From Candidatus Latescibacterota bacterium (lineage in GTDB: Bacteria; Latescibacterota; Latescibacteria; Latescibacterales; Latescibacteraceae), in assembly GCA_016927495.1 (NCBI GenBank), contig JAFGMP010000014.1, forward strand, positions 1 to 35,658: a stretch of 35,658 bases of DNA. The letters run 5' to 3'. Positions 16,159-25,164 of the stretch are shown here, piece by piece (the first letter of the stretch is position 1; every line of letters starts with the position of its first letter). The notes beneath the pieces are model-generated. The model had not been told where the DNA came from. It ran no database searches and saw only the letters and a program-made list of their open reading frames with translations. The position numbers were made by a program, and so were the translations under genes.

Positions 16159-17379
16159 ATGTCTGAACCGATTATAATGCCGCAGGTTGGGCAGGACATC
16201 GAAAAAGCGGTTATTCTTGAGTGGCGAGTTTGTGAAAACGACCACGTCTCAAAAGGTGACATCCTCTTTGTAGTCGAGTCCGACAAAGCCATATTTGAAA
16301 TCGAAGCCGAAACTTCGGGTGTTATCCTTAAGATTCTCTTCGAGGAAGGTGAGGAAGCAAAAGTATTTGAGCCGGTTGCATATATCGGGGAACCCGGCGA
16401 GTCAATTGAAAAAATGGAAGCATCAGGCGATAGTTCTAAGACAGAACAAAGCATTGTTCACCGACAAACGGTAACGACCGATTTACCACTCGAACTTTCG
16501 AAAACGCATGCATCCCCATCAGCCCGTAGAATTGCCCGTGAATATGACGTCGACCTCTCAGGTATTTCCGGTACAGGACCGAATGGCCGTATCTGTAAAC
16601 GGGATGTTCTGAATATGATAGATCATAGGGACATTCCTTCACCAAGCGAACTGCAAAATACTTCCGCGATGAAAACACATTCGGTACCGGTTACGATTAA
16701 AGAGATATCTAAAGACATCGAGATTCAGTTTTCAAAAATGCGCAAAGCGACTGCGGAACGTTTAACCCTGAGCAAACAGACAATACCACATTTTTACCAC
16801 GCAATCGATGTGGATATGACCGCTACACTCGATCACCGTAAAGAATACAATAAAAGTGCTAATTCAAGAATCTCCGTTAACGACATACTGGTGATGGCTG
16901 TAGCGACCACTCTTAATCGGTTTCCGCTTCTGAATGCACATGTTTTCGATAATAAAATCAGTATTAAAAAAGCGGTAAACATTGGTATTGCGGTGTCAAA
17001 CGATGAAGGCCTTCTGGTTCCGGTAATTCCCGATGTCGCAGCGCTGGGGATCCGGGAAATCAGCCTATTGTCTCACGAGATCATTCAAAATGCCCGACAG
17101 GGAATACTAAAAACCAAATCTCCCGCAAGTTTCACCATAAGCAATATGAGTATGTATCAGATCAATTACTTCATTCCTATAATTAATCCACCGGAATGCG
17201 CCATACTCGGTGTCGGAGGATTGCAAAAACGGGTTATTCCCATCGGTAAAACACAAACCGCTGTTCGCGATATTATAACTCTGACGCTTGCATGCGACCA
17301 CCGTGCCGTCGACGGTGACTATGCAGCACGGTTTCTCAAATCACTGAAAAGAAATATTGAGCATTTTGCATTAAAATGA
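16159..17379 (+). CDS. Dihydrolipoamide acyltransferase (E2) of the same complex
   Basis: The 406-residue protein has one lipoyl domain (residues 1-80, with Lys43 in VESDKAIFEIE as the lipoylated residue). A peripheral-subunit-binding domain follows at 117-152 (SPSARRIAREYDVDLSGISG...GRICKRDVL). The catalytic domain ends with DHRAVDGDYAARFL, where His381 and Asp385 act in acyl transfer. It transfers the acyl group from lipoamide to CoA and forms the core of the complex. It lies 62 bases after the E1-beta gene, preceded by a GAGAGA ribosome site. No E3 (dihydrolipoamide dehydrogenase) gene follows, so a shared E3 elsewhere is likely. Confidence 0.93.
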   Translation: MSEPIIMPQVGQDIEKAVILEWRVCENDHVSKGDILFVVESDKAIFEIEAETSGVILKILFEEGEEAKVFEPVAYIGEPGESIEKMEASGDSSKTEQSIVHRQTVTTDLPLELSKTHASPSARRIAREYDVDLSGISGTGPNGRICKRDVLNMIDHRDIPSPSELQNTSAMKTHSVPVTIKEISKDIEIQFSKMRKATAERLTLSKQTIPHFYHAIDVDMTATLDHRKEYNKSANSRISVNDILVMAVATTLNRFPLLNAHVFDNKISIKKAVNIGIAVSNDEGLLVPVIPDVAALGIREISLLSHEIIQNARQGILKTKSPASFTISNMSMYQINYFIPIINPPECAILGVGGLQKRVIPIGKTQTAVRDIITLTLACDHRAVDGDYAARFLKSLKRNIEHFALK

Positions 17380-17470
17380 CATTTAAGATGCATTTTTTTA
17401 AACAAGATTTTTCTCAAATTTAGATGGTTGTATACTTTGTATGAAATGAATTATCATTTAATGGTAAATT

Positions 17471-18304
17471 ATGAAAAAAACGGTTATAGCTTTCGGTGAA
17501 ATTCTATGGGATATATTACCCGACGACACGATACTTGGCGGCGCTCCTTTCAACTTCATCAATCGGGTTAACAGTCTTGGTGAAAGAGGACTTATTGTCA
17601 GCCGTATCGGCCGTGACGAACAGGGACAAAAAGCATACGAAGCTGTCGATTCGCTCGGACTGGAAACCGGATATATTCAATGGGATGAAAAATATCCGAC
17701 CGGAACTGTACAGGTGAGCTTTGAAGAAAACAACAATCCCGATTATGCCATTATTCCCGGTGTGGCGTATGATTACATCGGGATGACGGATTCCCTGACA
17801 GAAATTGCATCAAAAGCTGATTGTATATGCTTCGGGACACTTATCCAGAGATCGGAAAAATCACGCAATACTCTCGAAAAACTCCTCGAAATATCCTCAC
17901 AGAGTATAAAAGTTCTCGACATAAATCTCAGAAAAAAATGTTACAGCAAAGAAACGATTATATTTTCTCTTGACAAAGCGGATGTTCTTAAGTTGAATGA
18001 AGATGAAGCTGTTATACTATCTCATATGCTTGAACTGCACGAGACGGAAATTCCCCGTCTTTGCAACATAATGACAGAAACATGGTCTCTTCGATACTGC
18101 ATCGTTACGTTTGCCGAAAAAGGCGCTTATTTATGTACGGACAGCGGTCAGGCAGTATATGAACCGGGATTTAAAGTACAATATGTCGATTCTGTCGGAT
18201 CAGGTGATGCTTTTACTGCGGGATTTGTTCATGCAATACTCAATGGAGAGACTCCACAGGAAGCCTGCAGACTCGGTAATATTTTGGGAGCACTCGTTGC
18301 ATAA
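17471..18304 (+). CDS. PfkB-family sugar kinase (fructokinase-like), truncated by an in-frame TAA
   Basis: The 277 residues show GEILWDILPDD...LGGAPFNFINRVNSLG near the N-terminus, SRIGRDEQG, the ribokinase-family central sheet, LKLNEDE, and the ATP/catalytic block DSVGSGDAFTAGFVHAIL with the catalytic Asp. It should phosphorylate a sugar such as fructose with ATP in the cytoplasm. The frame stops after NILGALVA, whereas PfkB proteins normally continue with a basic/Gly-rich strand and final helix. The same frame resumes immediately after the stop as KKGGTAAICSDEIDRM. The catalytic residues are intact, but loss of the last strand and helix may destabilise the nucleotide site. A TATACT -10-like box is at 17431-17436. 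Confidence 0.85.
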   Translation: MKKTVIAFGEILWDILPDDTILGGAPFNFINRVNSLGERGLIVSRIGRDEQGQKAYEAVDSLGLETGYIQWDEKYPTGTVQVSFEENNNPDYAIIPGVAYDYIGMTDSLTEIASKADCICFGTLIQRSEKSRNTLEKLLEISSQSIKVLDINLRKKCYSKETIIFSLDKADVLKLNEDEAVILSHMLELHETEIPRLCNIMTETWSLRYCIVTFAEKGAYLCTDSGQAVYEPGFKVQYVDSVGSGDAFTAGFVHAILNGETPQEACRLGNILGALVA

Positions 18305-18415
18305 AAAAAAGGTGGTACTGCTGCTATTTGTTCGGATGAAATTGACCGGATGAAAAATTCGAATACTGCTCGCACCATATACCCTGAATTTGAAAAATAT
18401 ATAACCGGCGATTGA
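18302..18415 (+). pseudogene. Read-through tail of the PfkB kinase after the nonsense codon
   Basis: After TAA at 18302-18304 the same frame stays open for 36 codons to a TGA at 18413-18415. The tail begins KKGGTAAICSDEIDRM and ends YPEFEKYITGD. This is what a normal PfkB C-terminus looks like after GALVA. A full-length product would have about 314 residues, a usual fructokinase size. A single-base change (for example TCA to TAA) would explain it. TAA ends other genes here, so the code is standard. Confidence 0.75.
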
Positions 18416-18483
18416 AACATAAAAACTCATTTTTATAATGATAAATCGAAAAAGTCTGTCTTTAATATCATCAGGAGGACTCA

Positions 18484-19830
18484 ATGGAAAATACAAAAAC
18501 AAAACACGGCAGACGGTCATTTCTTGGTGCAATCGGTGCAACCGCTGTTGCGGCAACATCAGCGCCGCTGCTGAAGACCAAAAGCACTCAGGCAAAAACC
18601 ACCGGAGGAAAGCTCAAAGTGGCTCTTGTCGGTACAGGTATTCGCGGCAGCACCATGTGGGGAAAGACAGTTAAGGATGATTACGGCGATGTGGTCGAAT
18701 TTGTCGGCCTGTGCGATATCAATACCAAACGTATGGCATTTTCCAAACAGTATATCGGGGTATCATGCCCGACATTTACCGATTTTGATCAAATGATACG
18801 TGAAACCAAACCGGATTCTGTAATCGTAACCACAGTAGACTGTTTTCATGCCAAATATGCCTGTCGGGCGATGGAACTCGGATGTGATGTTATATGTGAA
18901 AAACCTCTGGCTACTGACGAAAAATTGTGCCAGGATATTATCGACACCGAAAAACGTACCGGGAAAAAAGTGACCGTAACATTCAACGCCCGTTACGCCG
19001 CTCCTGCGAAAAGAGTTAAGGAAATCCTAATGACCGGTGAAATCGGCCAGATTACATCGGTAGATTTTAACTGGTATCTCAATACCGACCACGGCGCCTC
19101 ATATTTCCGTAGATGGCATGCTTTCAAGCAGTTCAGCGGCTCACTCCTTGTCCACAAAGCCACCCATCATTTCGATATGATGAACTGGTGGCTCGAAGCC
19201 GAACCGGTAGAGGTGAATGCCTACGGTAAACTCAGGCATTACGGATTTAACAGCGAATTCCGCGGAGAACGCTGCATGTCCTGCCCCCATAAAAAATCCT
19301 GTAAATACTTCTGGGATATTACGCAAAACGACTTTCTCATGAATCTGTATGTTAAGGCTGAGTCAGAGGATGGATATATCCGCGACGCCTGCCTTTTCAG
19401 AAAGAAAATCAATATTTGGGATACCATGGCATTGCAGGTGAGATACCACAACGATGTAATGATGAGTTATTCACTGAATGCCTGCATGCCATATGAAGGT
19501 TACAAAGCATCATTTAACGGTACGAAAGGCCGTCTCGACTGCCGGACATACGCCAGTCAGCCATGGCAAGTCGACAGTGAAGCCGAAATCCGTATCACCG
19601 GGCATTTCGGAAAGTCCAGAACCATGTCCGTGCAGACTGAAACATCCGGGGGGCACGGCGGTGCCGACCCGCAACTTCAGGACAGAATTTTCAGAGGGCC
19701 ATTTCCCGATCCGCTCGGTTTTGCAGCAGGAACAAGGGATGGGGCGCTTTCTATCCTGATCGGTATTGCCGCACGGAGAAGCATTGAACAGCAACGACCC
19801 ATTATGATTGAAGAGTTGGTTAAAATTTGA
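18484..19830 (+). CDS. Tat-exported Gfo/Idh/MocA-family oxidoreductase
   Basis: The 448-residue protein opens with a twin-arginine signal (HGRRSFLGAIGA, Arg10-Arg11, then a hydrophobic Ala-rich stretch). A Rossmann NAD(P) fold follows with VALVGTGIRGSTMWG (about 47-60), FVGLCDIN, and the family lysine in CEKPLAT (Lys140). The C-terminal domain has LLVHKATHHFDMMNWW. A cysteine group (Cys264, Cys267, Cys273 in RCMSCPHKKSC) is an extra metal-binding candidate. Tat export fits a protein that folds with its cofactor, as in glucose-fructose oxidoreductase. An AGGAGGA ribosome site is present. It begins a run of secreted-protein genes on the same strand. Sugar or glycoside substrate is inferred. Confidence 0.92.
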   Translation: MENTKTKHGRRSFLGAIGATAVAATSAPLLKTKSTQAKTTGGKLKVALVGTGIRGSTMWGKTVKDDYGDVVEFVGLCDINTKRMAFSKQYIGVSCPTFTDFDQMIRETKPDSVIVTTVDCFHAKYACRAMELGCDVICEKPLATDEKLCQDIIDTEKRTGKKVTVTFNARYAAPAKRVKEILMTGEIGQITSVDFNWYLNTDHGASYFRRWHAFKQFSGSLLVHKATHHFDMMNWWLEAEPVEVNAYGKLRHYGFNSEFRGERCMSCPHKKSCKYFWDITQNDFLMNLYVKAESEDGYIRDACLFRKKINIWDTMALQVRYHNDVMMSYSLNACMPYEGYKASFNGTKGRLDCRTYASQPWQVDSEAEIRITGHFGKSRTMSVQTETSGGHGGADPQLQDRIFRGPFPDPLGFAAGTRDGALSILIGIAARRSIEQQRPIMIEELVKI

Positions 19831-19904
19831 TGGTTTTCATTGCTCGAAAAAGTATAATCGAAAATGTTTGCTGTCGGCTGCTTTTTTTGTGAAAGGATAT
19901 GAAT

Positions 19905-21125
19905 ATGGATAAGAAATCTTTTCCGGCTTTTTTCAGTTTACTGATATTTTCAATCGTCCTTATTATTGTATCTGAAAATGCCTCCGGAGAAAACTGGAAA
20001 CATCTGTCAAGCGTCAATGGTGACATCGATGTACCTAATCCCGGAAAACAGCAAACGGCTACGGCAGTTCTGGATGTCGACAAGGACGGTGTAAACGATT
20101 TTTTCATTACCGAACGCTCCGAAGCGCCATCCGTTGTCTGGTATCGCAGAACCTCCGACGGTTGGAAGCGATATGTCATAGATGACACCAAACAACGTAT
20201 CGAAGCCGGTTCTGCATCATACGATATCGATGGTGATGGCGATACCGATATTGTCTTTGGCGGCGACGGCGGCAGTAACTGTGTGTGGTGGTGGGAAAAT
20301 CCATATCCAAATTATGATCCGAATGTACCCTGGAAACGCTATGAAATAAAGAACTCAGGAAAGAATAAACACCACGACCAGATGTTCGGCGACTTCGATG
20401 GTGACGGGCAAATTGAACTTGTATTCTGGAATCAGGGTGAAAAAAAACTGTATATAGCGGATATACCGAAAAACCCGAAATCGGCAGCAACATGGGATTA
20501 TAAAGAAATTTATGCTTGGAGCGGGGACAGTCAAATGGAACAGCGCGGAACATATCCGGGCTGGAAAGGCACGAACGAACACGAAGGTCTCGCTAAAATC
20601 GATATCGATGGTGACGGGAAACTCGACATTATCGGCGGCGGACACTGGTTCAAGCATATCGAAGGTGATCGCTTTTTGCCGAATGTAATCGATACCGGAT
20701 ATGTCTTCACTCGTACTGCAGCCGGTCAACTGGTCGAAGGCGGACGGCCGGAGGTAGTGCTTGTGGTAGGTGACGGCATTGCACCGCTGATAATGTATGA
20801 GTGGAAAGATGGAACATGGATGGGTAAGGTAATTTGGGAAGGAGTCAATAACGGACATTCCATCGATATTATCGATTTTGACGGTGACGGTCACCTCGAT
20901 ATTTTCAATGCCGAAATGAATCTTGGTGATAATCCCGACGCAAAAACAAGGATATTCCTTGGTGACGGCACAGGAAATTTCAGGCTTTATGTACCGGTTA
21001 CAGGATTCGGACTGCATGAATCACAAATTACCGATCTCGACGGCGATGGTGATTATGACATTCTCGGTAAACCGTATAAATGGGAAGCACCGAGACTTGA
21101 CATCTGGATCAATGAAGGGAAATAA
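19905..21125 (+). CDS. Secreted FG-GAP/VCBS repeat protein (about 406 residues)
   Basis: A signal peptide (FFSLLIFSIVLIIVSENASG) leads into a beta-propeller-type protein with six clear Asp-rich calcium loops: DVDKDGVNDF, DIDGDGDTDIVFGG, DFDGDGQIELVF, DIDGDGKLDIIGGG, DFDGDGHLDIF and DLDGDGDYDILG. Trp-rich motifs (VWWWENPYP, GGGHWFKH) lie between loops. I chose the second Met (19905) because AAAGGA is seven bases before it; the first ATG (19899) is only one base from that site. It lies 74 bases after the Gfo/Idh/MocA gene and 31 before a larger VCBS gene. Such proteins often bind ligands or surfaces; a role tied to polysaccharide or glycoside breakdown is inferred from neighbours. Confidence 0.9.
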   Translation: MDKKSFPAFFSLLIFSIVLIIVSENASGENWKHLSSVNGDIDVPNPGKQQTATAVLDVDKDGVNDFFITERSEAPSVVWYRRTSDGWKRYVIDDTKQRIEAGSASYDIDGDGDTDIVFGGDGGSNCVWWWENPYPNYDPNVPWKRYEIKNSGKNKHHDQMFGDFDGDGQIELVFWNQGEKKLYIADIPKNPKSAATWDYKEIYAWSGDSQMEQRGTYPGWKGTNEHEGLAKIDIDGDGKLDIIGGGHWFKHIEGDRFLPNVIDTGYVFTRTAAGQLVEGGRPEVVLVVGDGIAPLIMYEWKDGTWMGKVIWEGVNNGHSIDIIDFDGDGHLDIFNAEMNLGDNPDAKTRIFLGDGTGNFRLYVPVTGFGLHESQITDLDGDGDYDILGKPYKWEAPRLDIWINEGK

Positions 21126-21156
21126 CCATCACAATCTAACCGTATAGGATTGTAGA

Positions 21157-23433
21157 ATGAAGTCAATATCGATAATAAAGATCGAATTCGGAATCATTTT
21201 GTTTTTTGTTTTAATTTTTTCACCATCATTTGCTCAAAACATACCATTCAATTATAAAATCATCGACAGCAGCCCACCGAAAAATCCATGGACAAAAATA
21301 GTCGGAGATATTAATTGTGACGGTTTCCCCGATATAATTGTCGGTGGTCAAAAAGGCCCGCTGGTGTGGTATAAATATCCATCATGGTCGAAATCGATCA
21401 TAACCGAAGGCGGTTATAATACGGTCGATGGTGAAATCGGTGACATCGACAAAGATGGTGATCCCGATATCATCATGGGTGGCCTTTACTGGTATGAAAA
21501 TCCCCTTCCCGACGGTAATCCCGAAGGAAATGTGTGGAATATGCATAAAATAGCGGATCATCCCACTCATGATATAGAGGTGGGCGATCTTGACAAAGAC
21601 GGTGATCTTGACATTGTAACCCGTGACCAGTCCGAATTCGGACACAATGCAGGAAATAAAATTCATGTATGGTTACAAAAAGATATACAAACATGGAGTG
21701 AACTGGTTATTGAATGTCCGCATGGTGAAGGTATTACGCTTGCCGATATTGACGCTGATAATTATCCCGATATAATCACCGGCGGAATATGGTATAAAAA
21801 TCCCGGCAGCGAAATAAACGGTGCATGGACAGACAATACATTTGCATCATGGCATTCCAGCGCTACTGTCAAGAGTGCCGACATTAATGGTGACGGGCGA
21901 AAAGATATAGTTCTCACTCCCTCCGAACTGAAAGACAGCTACTACAAAATGTCATGGTTCGAAAATCCTGTAAATCCGCTGAATGATACTTGGATTGAAC
22001 ATGTTATCGAAAACAATGTCGAATGTGTAGTACATGCACTTGAAACAATCGACATTAACGCTGACGGCTTGTGTGATATCATCACTGCGGAAATGCATCA
22101 GGGCGCTGATCCGGATGAAGTAAGTATATATATCAATAAAAAGCAAGGCTCGTCATGGCAAAAGCTGGTAATTTCCCAAAAAGGTTCCCACTATATTCGA
22201 GTTGCTGATATCGGTAGTGATGGGGATATTGACATTATCGGTGCAAATCACGGTGGTGAATATCAGCCGGTTGAATTGTGGGAAAACACTATAAATAACA
22301 CAGGAGGTGTTCTGAATTTATGGACATATATCAATGTTGACAGAACGCGTCAAAAATGGGGAGACTGGAATGAACCCGCATGGTTAAAATACTTCGGACT
22401 TGATATGGCCGATGTCACCGGAGACGGCTATAAGGATGTCGTATCGGGTCGGTATTTCTACCGCAATCCGGGCGGAGATATGACTGCACAATGGGTAAGA
22501 ACGGATTTAGGATTCAATGTGGACGGCATGCTGTTTGTCGATGTGGATGGTGACCGGTACGGCGATGTTATTGCCGAGGCGCTCCCCGATGTGTATTGGA
22601 TCGAGGCTGATGATATTAACGGAAAATCATGGAAAGCAAATAAAATCAGTTCAATCCCCAAAACAGGACACGTGAACGGTCAGGGCTATAAACTTGCACA
22701 GATAAAAAAAGGCGGCAAACCGGAAATTCTGCTCTCGAGCGGAGATGGCATTTACTGTATCGGTATACCCGCAAATCCTACACAAGGAACATGGCCGACA
22801 ATCCGTATCGCTGCTGACGCAACCGAGGAAGGTATCGGTGTCGGTGACATCGACGGTGACGGCGATATCGATGTAGCTGCCGGGAGCGGCGAAAAAAAAG
22901 GCGATGGCATGACCGTATCATGGTGGGAAAATCCGGGTGACGGCAGCGCCGACTGGAAAATATATATAGTTGGCGAAACGATTCGGTTTGCCGACCGTTT
23001 TGAAATCGCCGATCTAAACGGTGACGGCTTGGCTGATGTCATTGTTACCGAAGAAAGATGGCCGGAACCGGAAGATGCCCATGTATTCTGGTTCGAGCAG
23101 CAATATAACGTAAATAAACGCACATGGGTACGCCATACCATAAGCACTCAGAATACCAGTAATAACCTTGACATCGCCGACATGGATGGAGATGGAGATA
23201 TCGATATCATTACCGCTGAACACCGCGGAAGCAAAAAATTACAGATTTGGGAAAACAATGATCGTGGGAATACATGGACAGAACACGTTTTATCGGTGGG
23301 GAAAGAAAATCACCTCGGTGCCCGTGTATCAGATATAAACAATGACGGTGATCTCGATATTATCGGTATTGCATGGGATGATTATCAATTTTTACATCTC
23401 TGGCGCAACGATACAATAACCAGGCGCAAATAA
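21157..23433 (+). CDS. Large secreted FG-GAP/VCBS repeat protein (758 residues)
   Basis: A signal peptide (IEFGIILFFVLIFSPSFAQ) is followed by about thirteen Asp-rich loops along the whole chain, for example DINCDGFPDIIVGG, DIDKDGDPDIIMGG, DLDKDGDLDIV, DINGDGRKDIV, DVTGDGYKDVVSG, DIDGDGDIDVAAGSG, DMDGDGDIDIITAE and DINNDGDLDIIG. Repeated WYENP/WWENP phrases mark successive blades. The number of loops suggests two propellers in tandem, with a linker near residue 385-410 (GGVLNLWTYINVD). AGGA precedes the ATG. It follows the smaller VCBS gene by 31 bases and precedes another secreted protein by 18 bases, so the three probably form one operon. Calcium binding is expected; enzyme activity is not indicated. 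Confidence 0.9.
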   Translation: MKSISIIKIEFGIILFFVLIFSPSFAQNIPFNYKIIDSSPPKNPWTKIVGDINCDGFPDIIVGGQKGPLVWYKYPSWSKSIITEGGYNTVDGEIGDIDKDGDPDIIMGGLYWYENPLPDGNPEGNVWNMHKIADHPTHDIEVGDLDKDGDLDIVTRDQSEFGHNAGNKIHVWLQKDIQTWSELVIECPHGEGITLADIDADNYPDIITGGIWYKNPGSEINGAWTDNTFASWHSSATVKSADINGDGRKDIVLTPSELKDSYYKMSWFENPVNPLNDTWIEHVIENNVECVVHALETIDINADGLCDIITAEMHQGADPDEVSIYINKKQGSSWQKLVISQKGSHYIRVADIGSDGDIDIIGANHGGEYQPVELWENTINNTGGVLNLWTYINVDRTRQKWGDWNEPAWLKYFGLDMADVTGDGYKDVVSGRYFYRNPGGDMTAQWVRTDLGFNVDGMLFVDVDGDRYGDVIAEALPDVYWIEADDINGKSWKANKISSIPKTGHVNGQGYKLAQIKKGGKPEILLSSGDGIYCIGIPANPTQGTWPTIRIAADATEEGIGVGDIDGDGDIDVAAGSGEKKGDGMTVSWWENPGDGSADWKIYIVGETIRFADRFEIADLNGDGLADVIVTEERWPEPEDAHVFWFEQQYNVNKRTWVRHTISTQNTSNNLDIADMDGDGDIDIITAEHRGSKKLQIWENNDRGNTWTEHVLSVGKENHLGARVSDINNDGDLDIIGIAWDDYQFLHLWRNDTITRRK

Positions 23434-23451
23434 AAATCGGGGAACAGTATT

Positions 23452-24780
23452 ATGTCTTTGGGTTATAACACAATTTATGAGACGTATCGGAAACGACAAG
23501 TTTGTGCTCAAAAAACAATAGATTTATTCCTGTTGTTTTCATTAATATTACTCTGTCCATCAGGTGATGGTTTTTGTCAGGAAAATGTATTCTTCAGGGA
23601 ATACTGGGCTGAGTTTGACGAAAATGTCAGCAATCACGGCGGTGGACGGTGGCGTGTTAATGATGAGGATTTGAACCTTCACGAAGAATATGGGAAACGC
23701 CCTGAAGCACGGGCTAATGGTCTTGTTCTTGTAAATGTGCCGGAAGATTTATTTTTATTGGATGGCGCGGAAATCTACTTGGAATTGTGGGGCGGACATC
23801 CACTAACAGCGAACAAGCGATTTTTTGTTAATGGCAAACAGTTATATGCTGTTCCGGGATATGGTACCGAAGAAAACAACTGTACCTATTCCTATCCTGC
23901 CATTCCTGTCGAAGTCAAACATCTGGTAAACGGCATTAATGCTTTTCAATTTGCCTGTGACCGTGGCAGCGGTTTTTGGGGTCATTTCATTATGGATAAC
24001 TTAGCGGTGAAATGCTATCTTAAAGCCGATCATCCGGTTCTGGCTGAAAGCGGTCTGAAAGATTTCTTTGCAGAAGTAGTCGTACCTGATGATGGTGTTT
24101 TGAATGACCGGATACAGGTTTCGTTATCGTATCCCAAAACGTTCGAAAGCGACATCGGATCAGTGGATTATTACGGGCGATATTTAGGATTTGATGATAA
24201 CGGAAACGGATTGGAGGATGACTGGCACGGTTTCACGTTCGACCGTGAAGCGGTTAATCACATTGGTACAAGCACTAAACCTCCGTTCGCGGTAGACTGG
24301 GATACTTCAATGATCCCCGATCAGGACAAACCAATGGCGGTTAAAGCGCTGATTCATTTTAAAAATGGGGTTCAATACCGGTCACCGGTTACTGACGGAC
24401 TTACGTTTCCCAAAAACCGTAAAAGCGTTCGGCTTTATTCCTGCAGCAGTTTACCAAAACCATTCTGGTCACGGGCATCGCAGAAAAAAACGGCGATTAT
24501 TCGCTTGCCTCAAAACCTTTCCGGACTGGAAAAAGCTCGATTATATGTAAAAATCTGGGATGGTGGTGAAGGAACCGTGAAAGAACCGTTTACCATTAAC
24601 GGACACCCCTATAACGTCGTGTCCGGCAAACATATTCATGATGTTGTATTCACTATAATTGACATTTCACCGGAACATCTTAAACCCGGAGATAATGAAT
24701 TGTCAGTATTATCAGACACGGAACACCACGGTATCGAGGTGTTGCTCCCCGGCCCCTGCATGGTGATTCGATATAAATAA
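23452..24780 (+). CDS. Secreted protein with a duplicated beta-sandwich-like module, function unknown
   Basis: The 442-residue protein has a long N-terminal region and then a signal-like helix (LFLLFSLILLCPSGDGFCQ). I do not recognise a family. Two stretches resemble each other: VPEDLFLLDGAEIYLELWGG...FFVNGKQLYAV (about 96-134) and LPQNLSGLEKARLYVKIWDGG...FTINGHPYNVV (about 352-390). Each ends in a pattern like KHLVNGINAFQF or EHLKPGDNELSVL. This looks like two jelly-roll or carbohydrate-binding-type beta-sandwiches around a central domain with DDNGNGLEDDWHGF. GGGGAA precedes the ATG. It is the last gene of the secreted cluster. Carbohydrate binding is a guess from fold style and neighbours. 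Confidence 0.75.
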   Translation: MSLGYNTIYETYRKRQVCAQKTIDLFLLFSLILLCPSGDGFCQENVFFREYWAEFDENVSNHGGGRWRVNDEDLNLHEEYGKRPEARANGLVLVNVPEDLFLLDGAEIYLELWGGHPLTANKRFFVNGKQLYAVPGYGTEENNCTYSYPAIPVEVKHLVNGINAFQFACDRGSGFWGHFIMDNLAVKCYLKADHPVLAESGLKDFFAEVVVPDDGVLNDRIQVSLSYPKTFESDIGSVDYYGRYLGFDDNGNGLEDDWHGFTFDREAVNHIGTSTKPPFAVDWDTSMIPDQDKPMAVKALIHFKNGVQYRSPVTDGLTFPKNRKSVRLYSCSSLPKPFWSRASQKKTAIIRLPQNLSGLEKARLYVKIWDGGEGTVKEPFTINGHPYNVVSGKHIHDVVFTIIDISPEHLKPGDNELSVLSDTEHHGIEVLLPGPCMVIRYK

Positions 24781-25164
24781 AATTCCGAATTGACGAATTG
24801 CACGGTTATTACTACGATGATTCGGGAGGCTCGATACCTAACCTTTCATAAGCAGATTCAATGTTTTGGAAACATTTTGTTGTTACGGAGAATCCTCCAA
24901 GCTGAAGATATGCCTCAATCATTCTTCCGATCTCAAAATCGACATCGCAGGAAAAAACGAATGCAGTTGAACCATCCTTTCTGCGAGCAGCATACTTTTT
25001 TGTAAAATCACCTATTTCACGGATTTTTATCGGCAATAATCATACGTTATAATAAAGGTATCGGTAATAACAGATAATAATTTTTTAAAAACATTAATAT
25101 TATATTTTGACTTGGTAAACAAGGATATCTGCGGACAGGTCAAGAATGCAAATATCACAATATA
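24781..25164. other. Gap between converging genes
   Basis: This 384-base stretch lies between the converging ends of the plus-strand secreted cluster and the minus-strand beta-helix gene. It holds only a doubtful 74-codon frame on the minus strand (24812-25036). I see no strong terminator hairpin with a T-run. The part from 25040 to 25164 is very AT-rich. Confidence 0.5.
24812..25036 (-). CDS. Doubtful small protein or gene remnant
   Basis: The 74-residue frame starts only at a TTG, because TGA lies two codons upstream, and has no ribosome site. Its composition looks protein-like (FVFSCDVDFEIGRMIEAYLQ, CFQNIESAYERLGIEPPESS) and suggests an alpha/beta fold end. It may be the 3' remnant of a larger gene. 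I do not recognise a family. Confidence 0.3.
   Translation of the reverse strand: MPIKIREIGDFTKKYAARRKDGSTAFVFSCDVDFEIGRMIEAYLQLGGFSVTTKCFQNIESAYERLGIEPPESS

Noticed and set aside
18302-18312. Programmed frameshift or polymerase slippage at the A8 run to rescue the kinase
   Set aside because: The stop TAA opens the run, and the continuation is in the same frame, so shifting would leave the correct frame rather than restore it.
20355-21017. A 220-codon frame on the minus strand across a VCBS gene
   Set aside because: It lies wholly antisense to a gene with clear signal peptide and six calcium loops. The Asp-rich repeats create open antisense frames by codon bias, and its peptide resembles no protein family.
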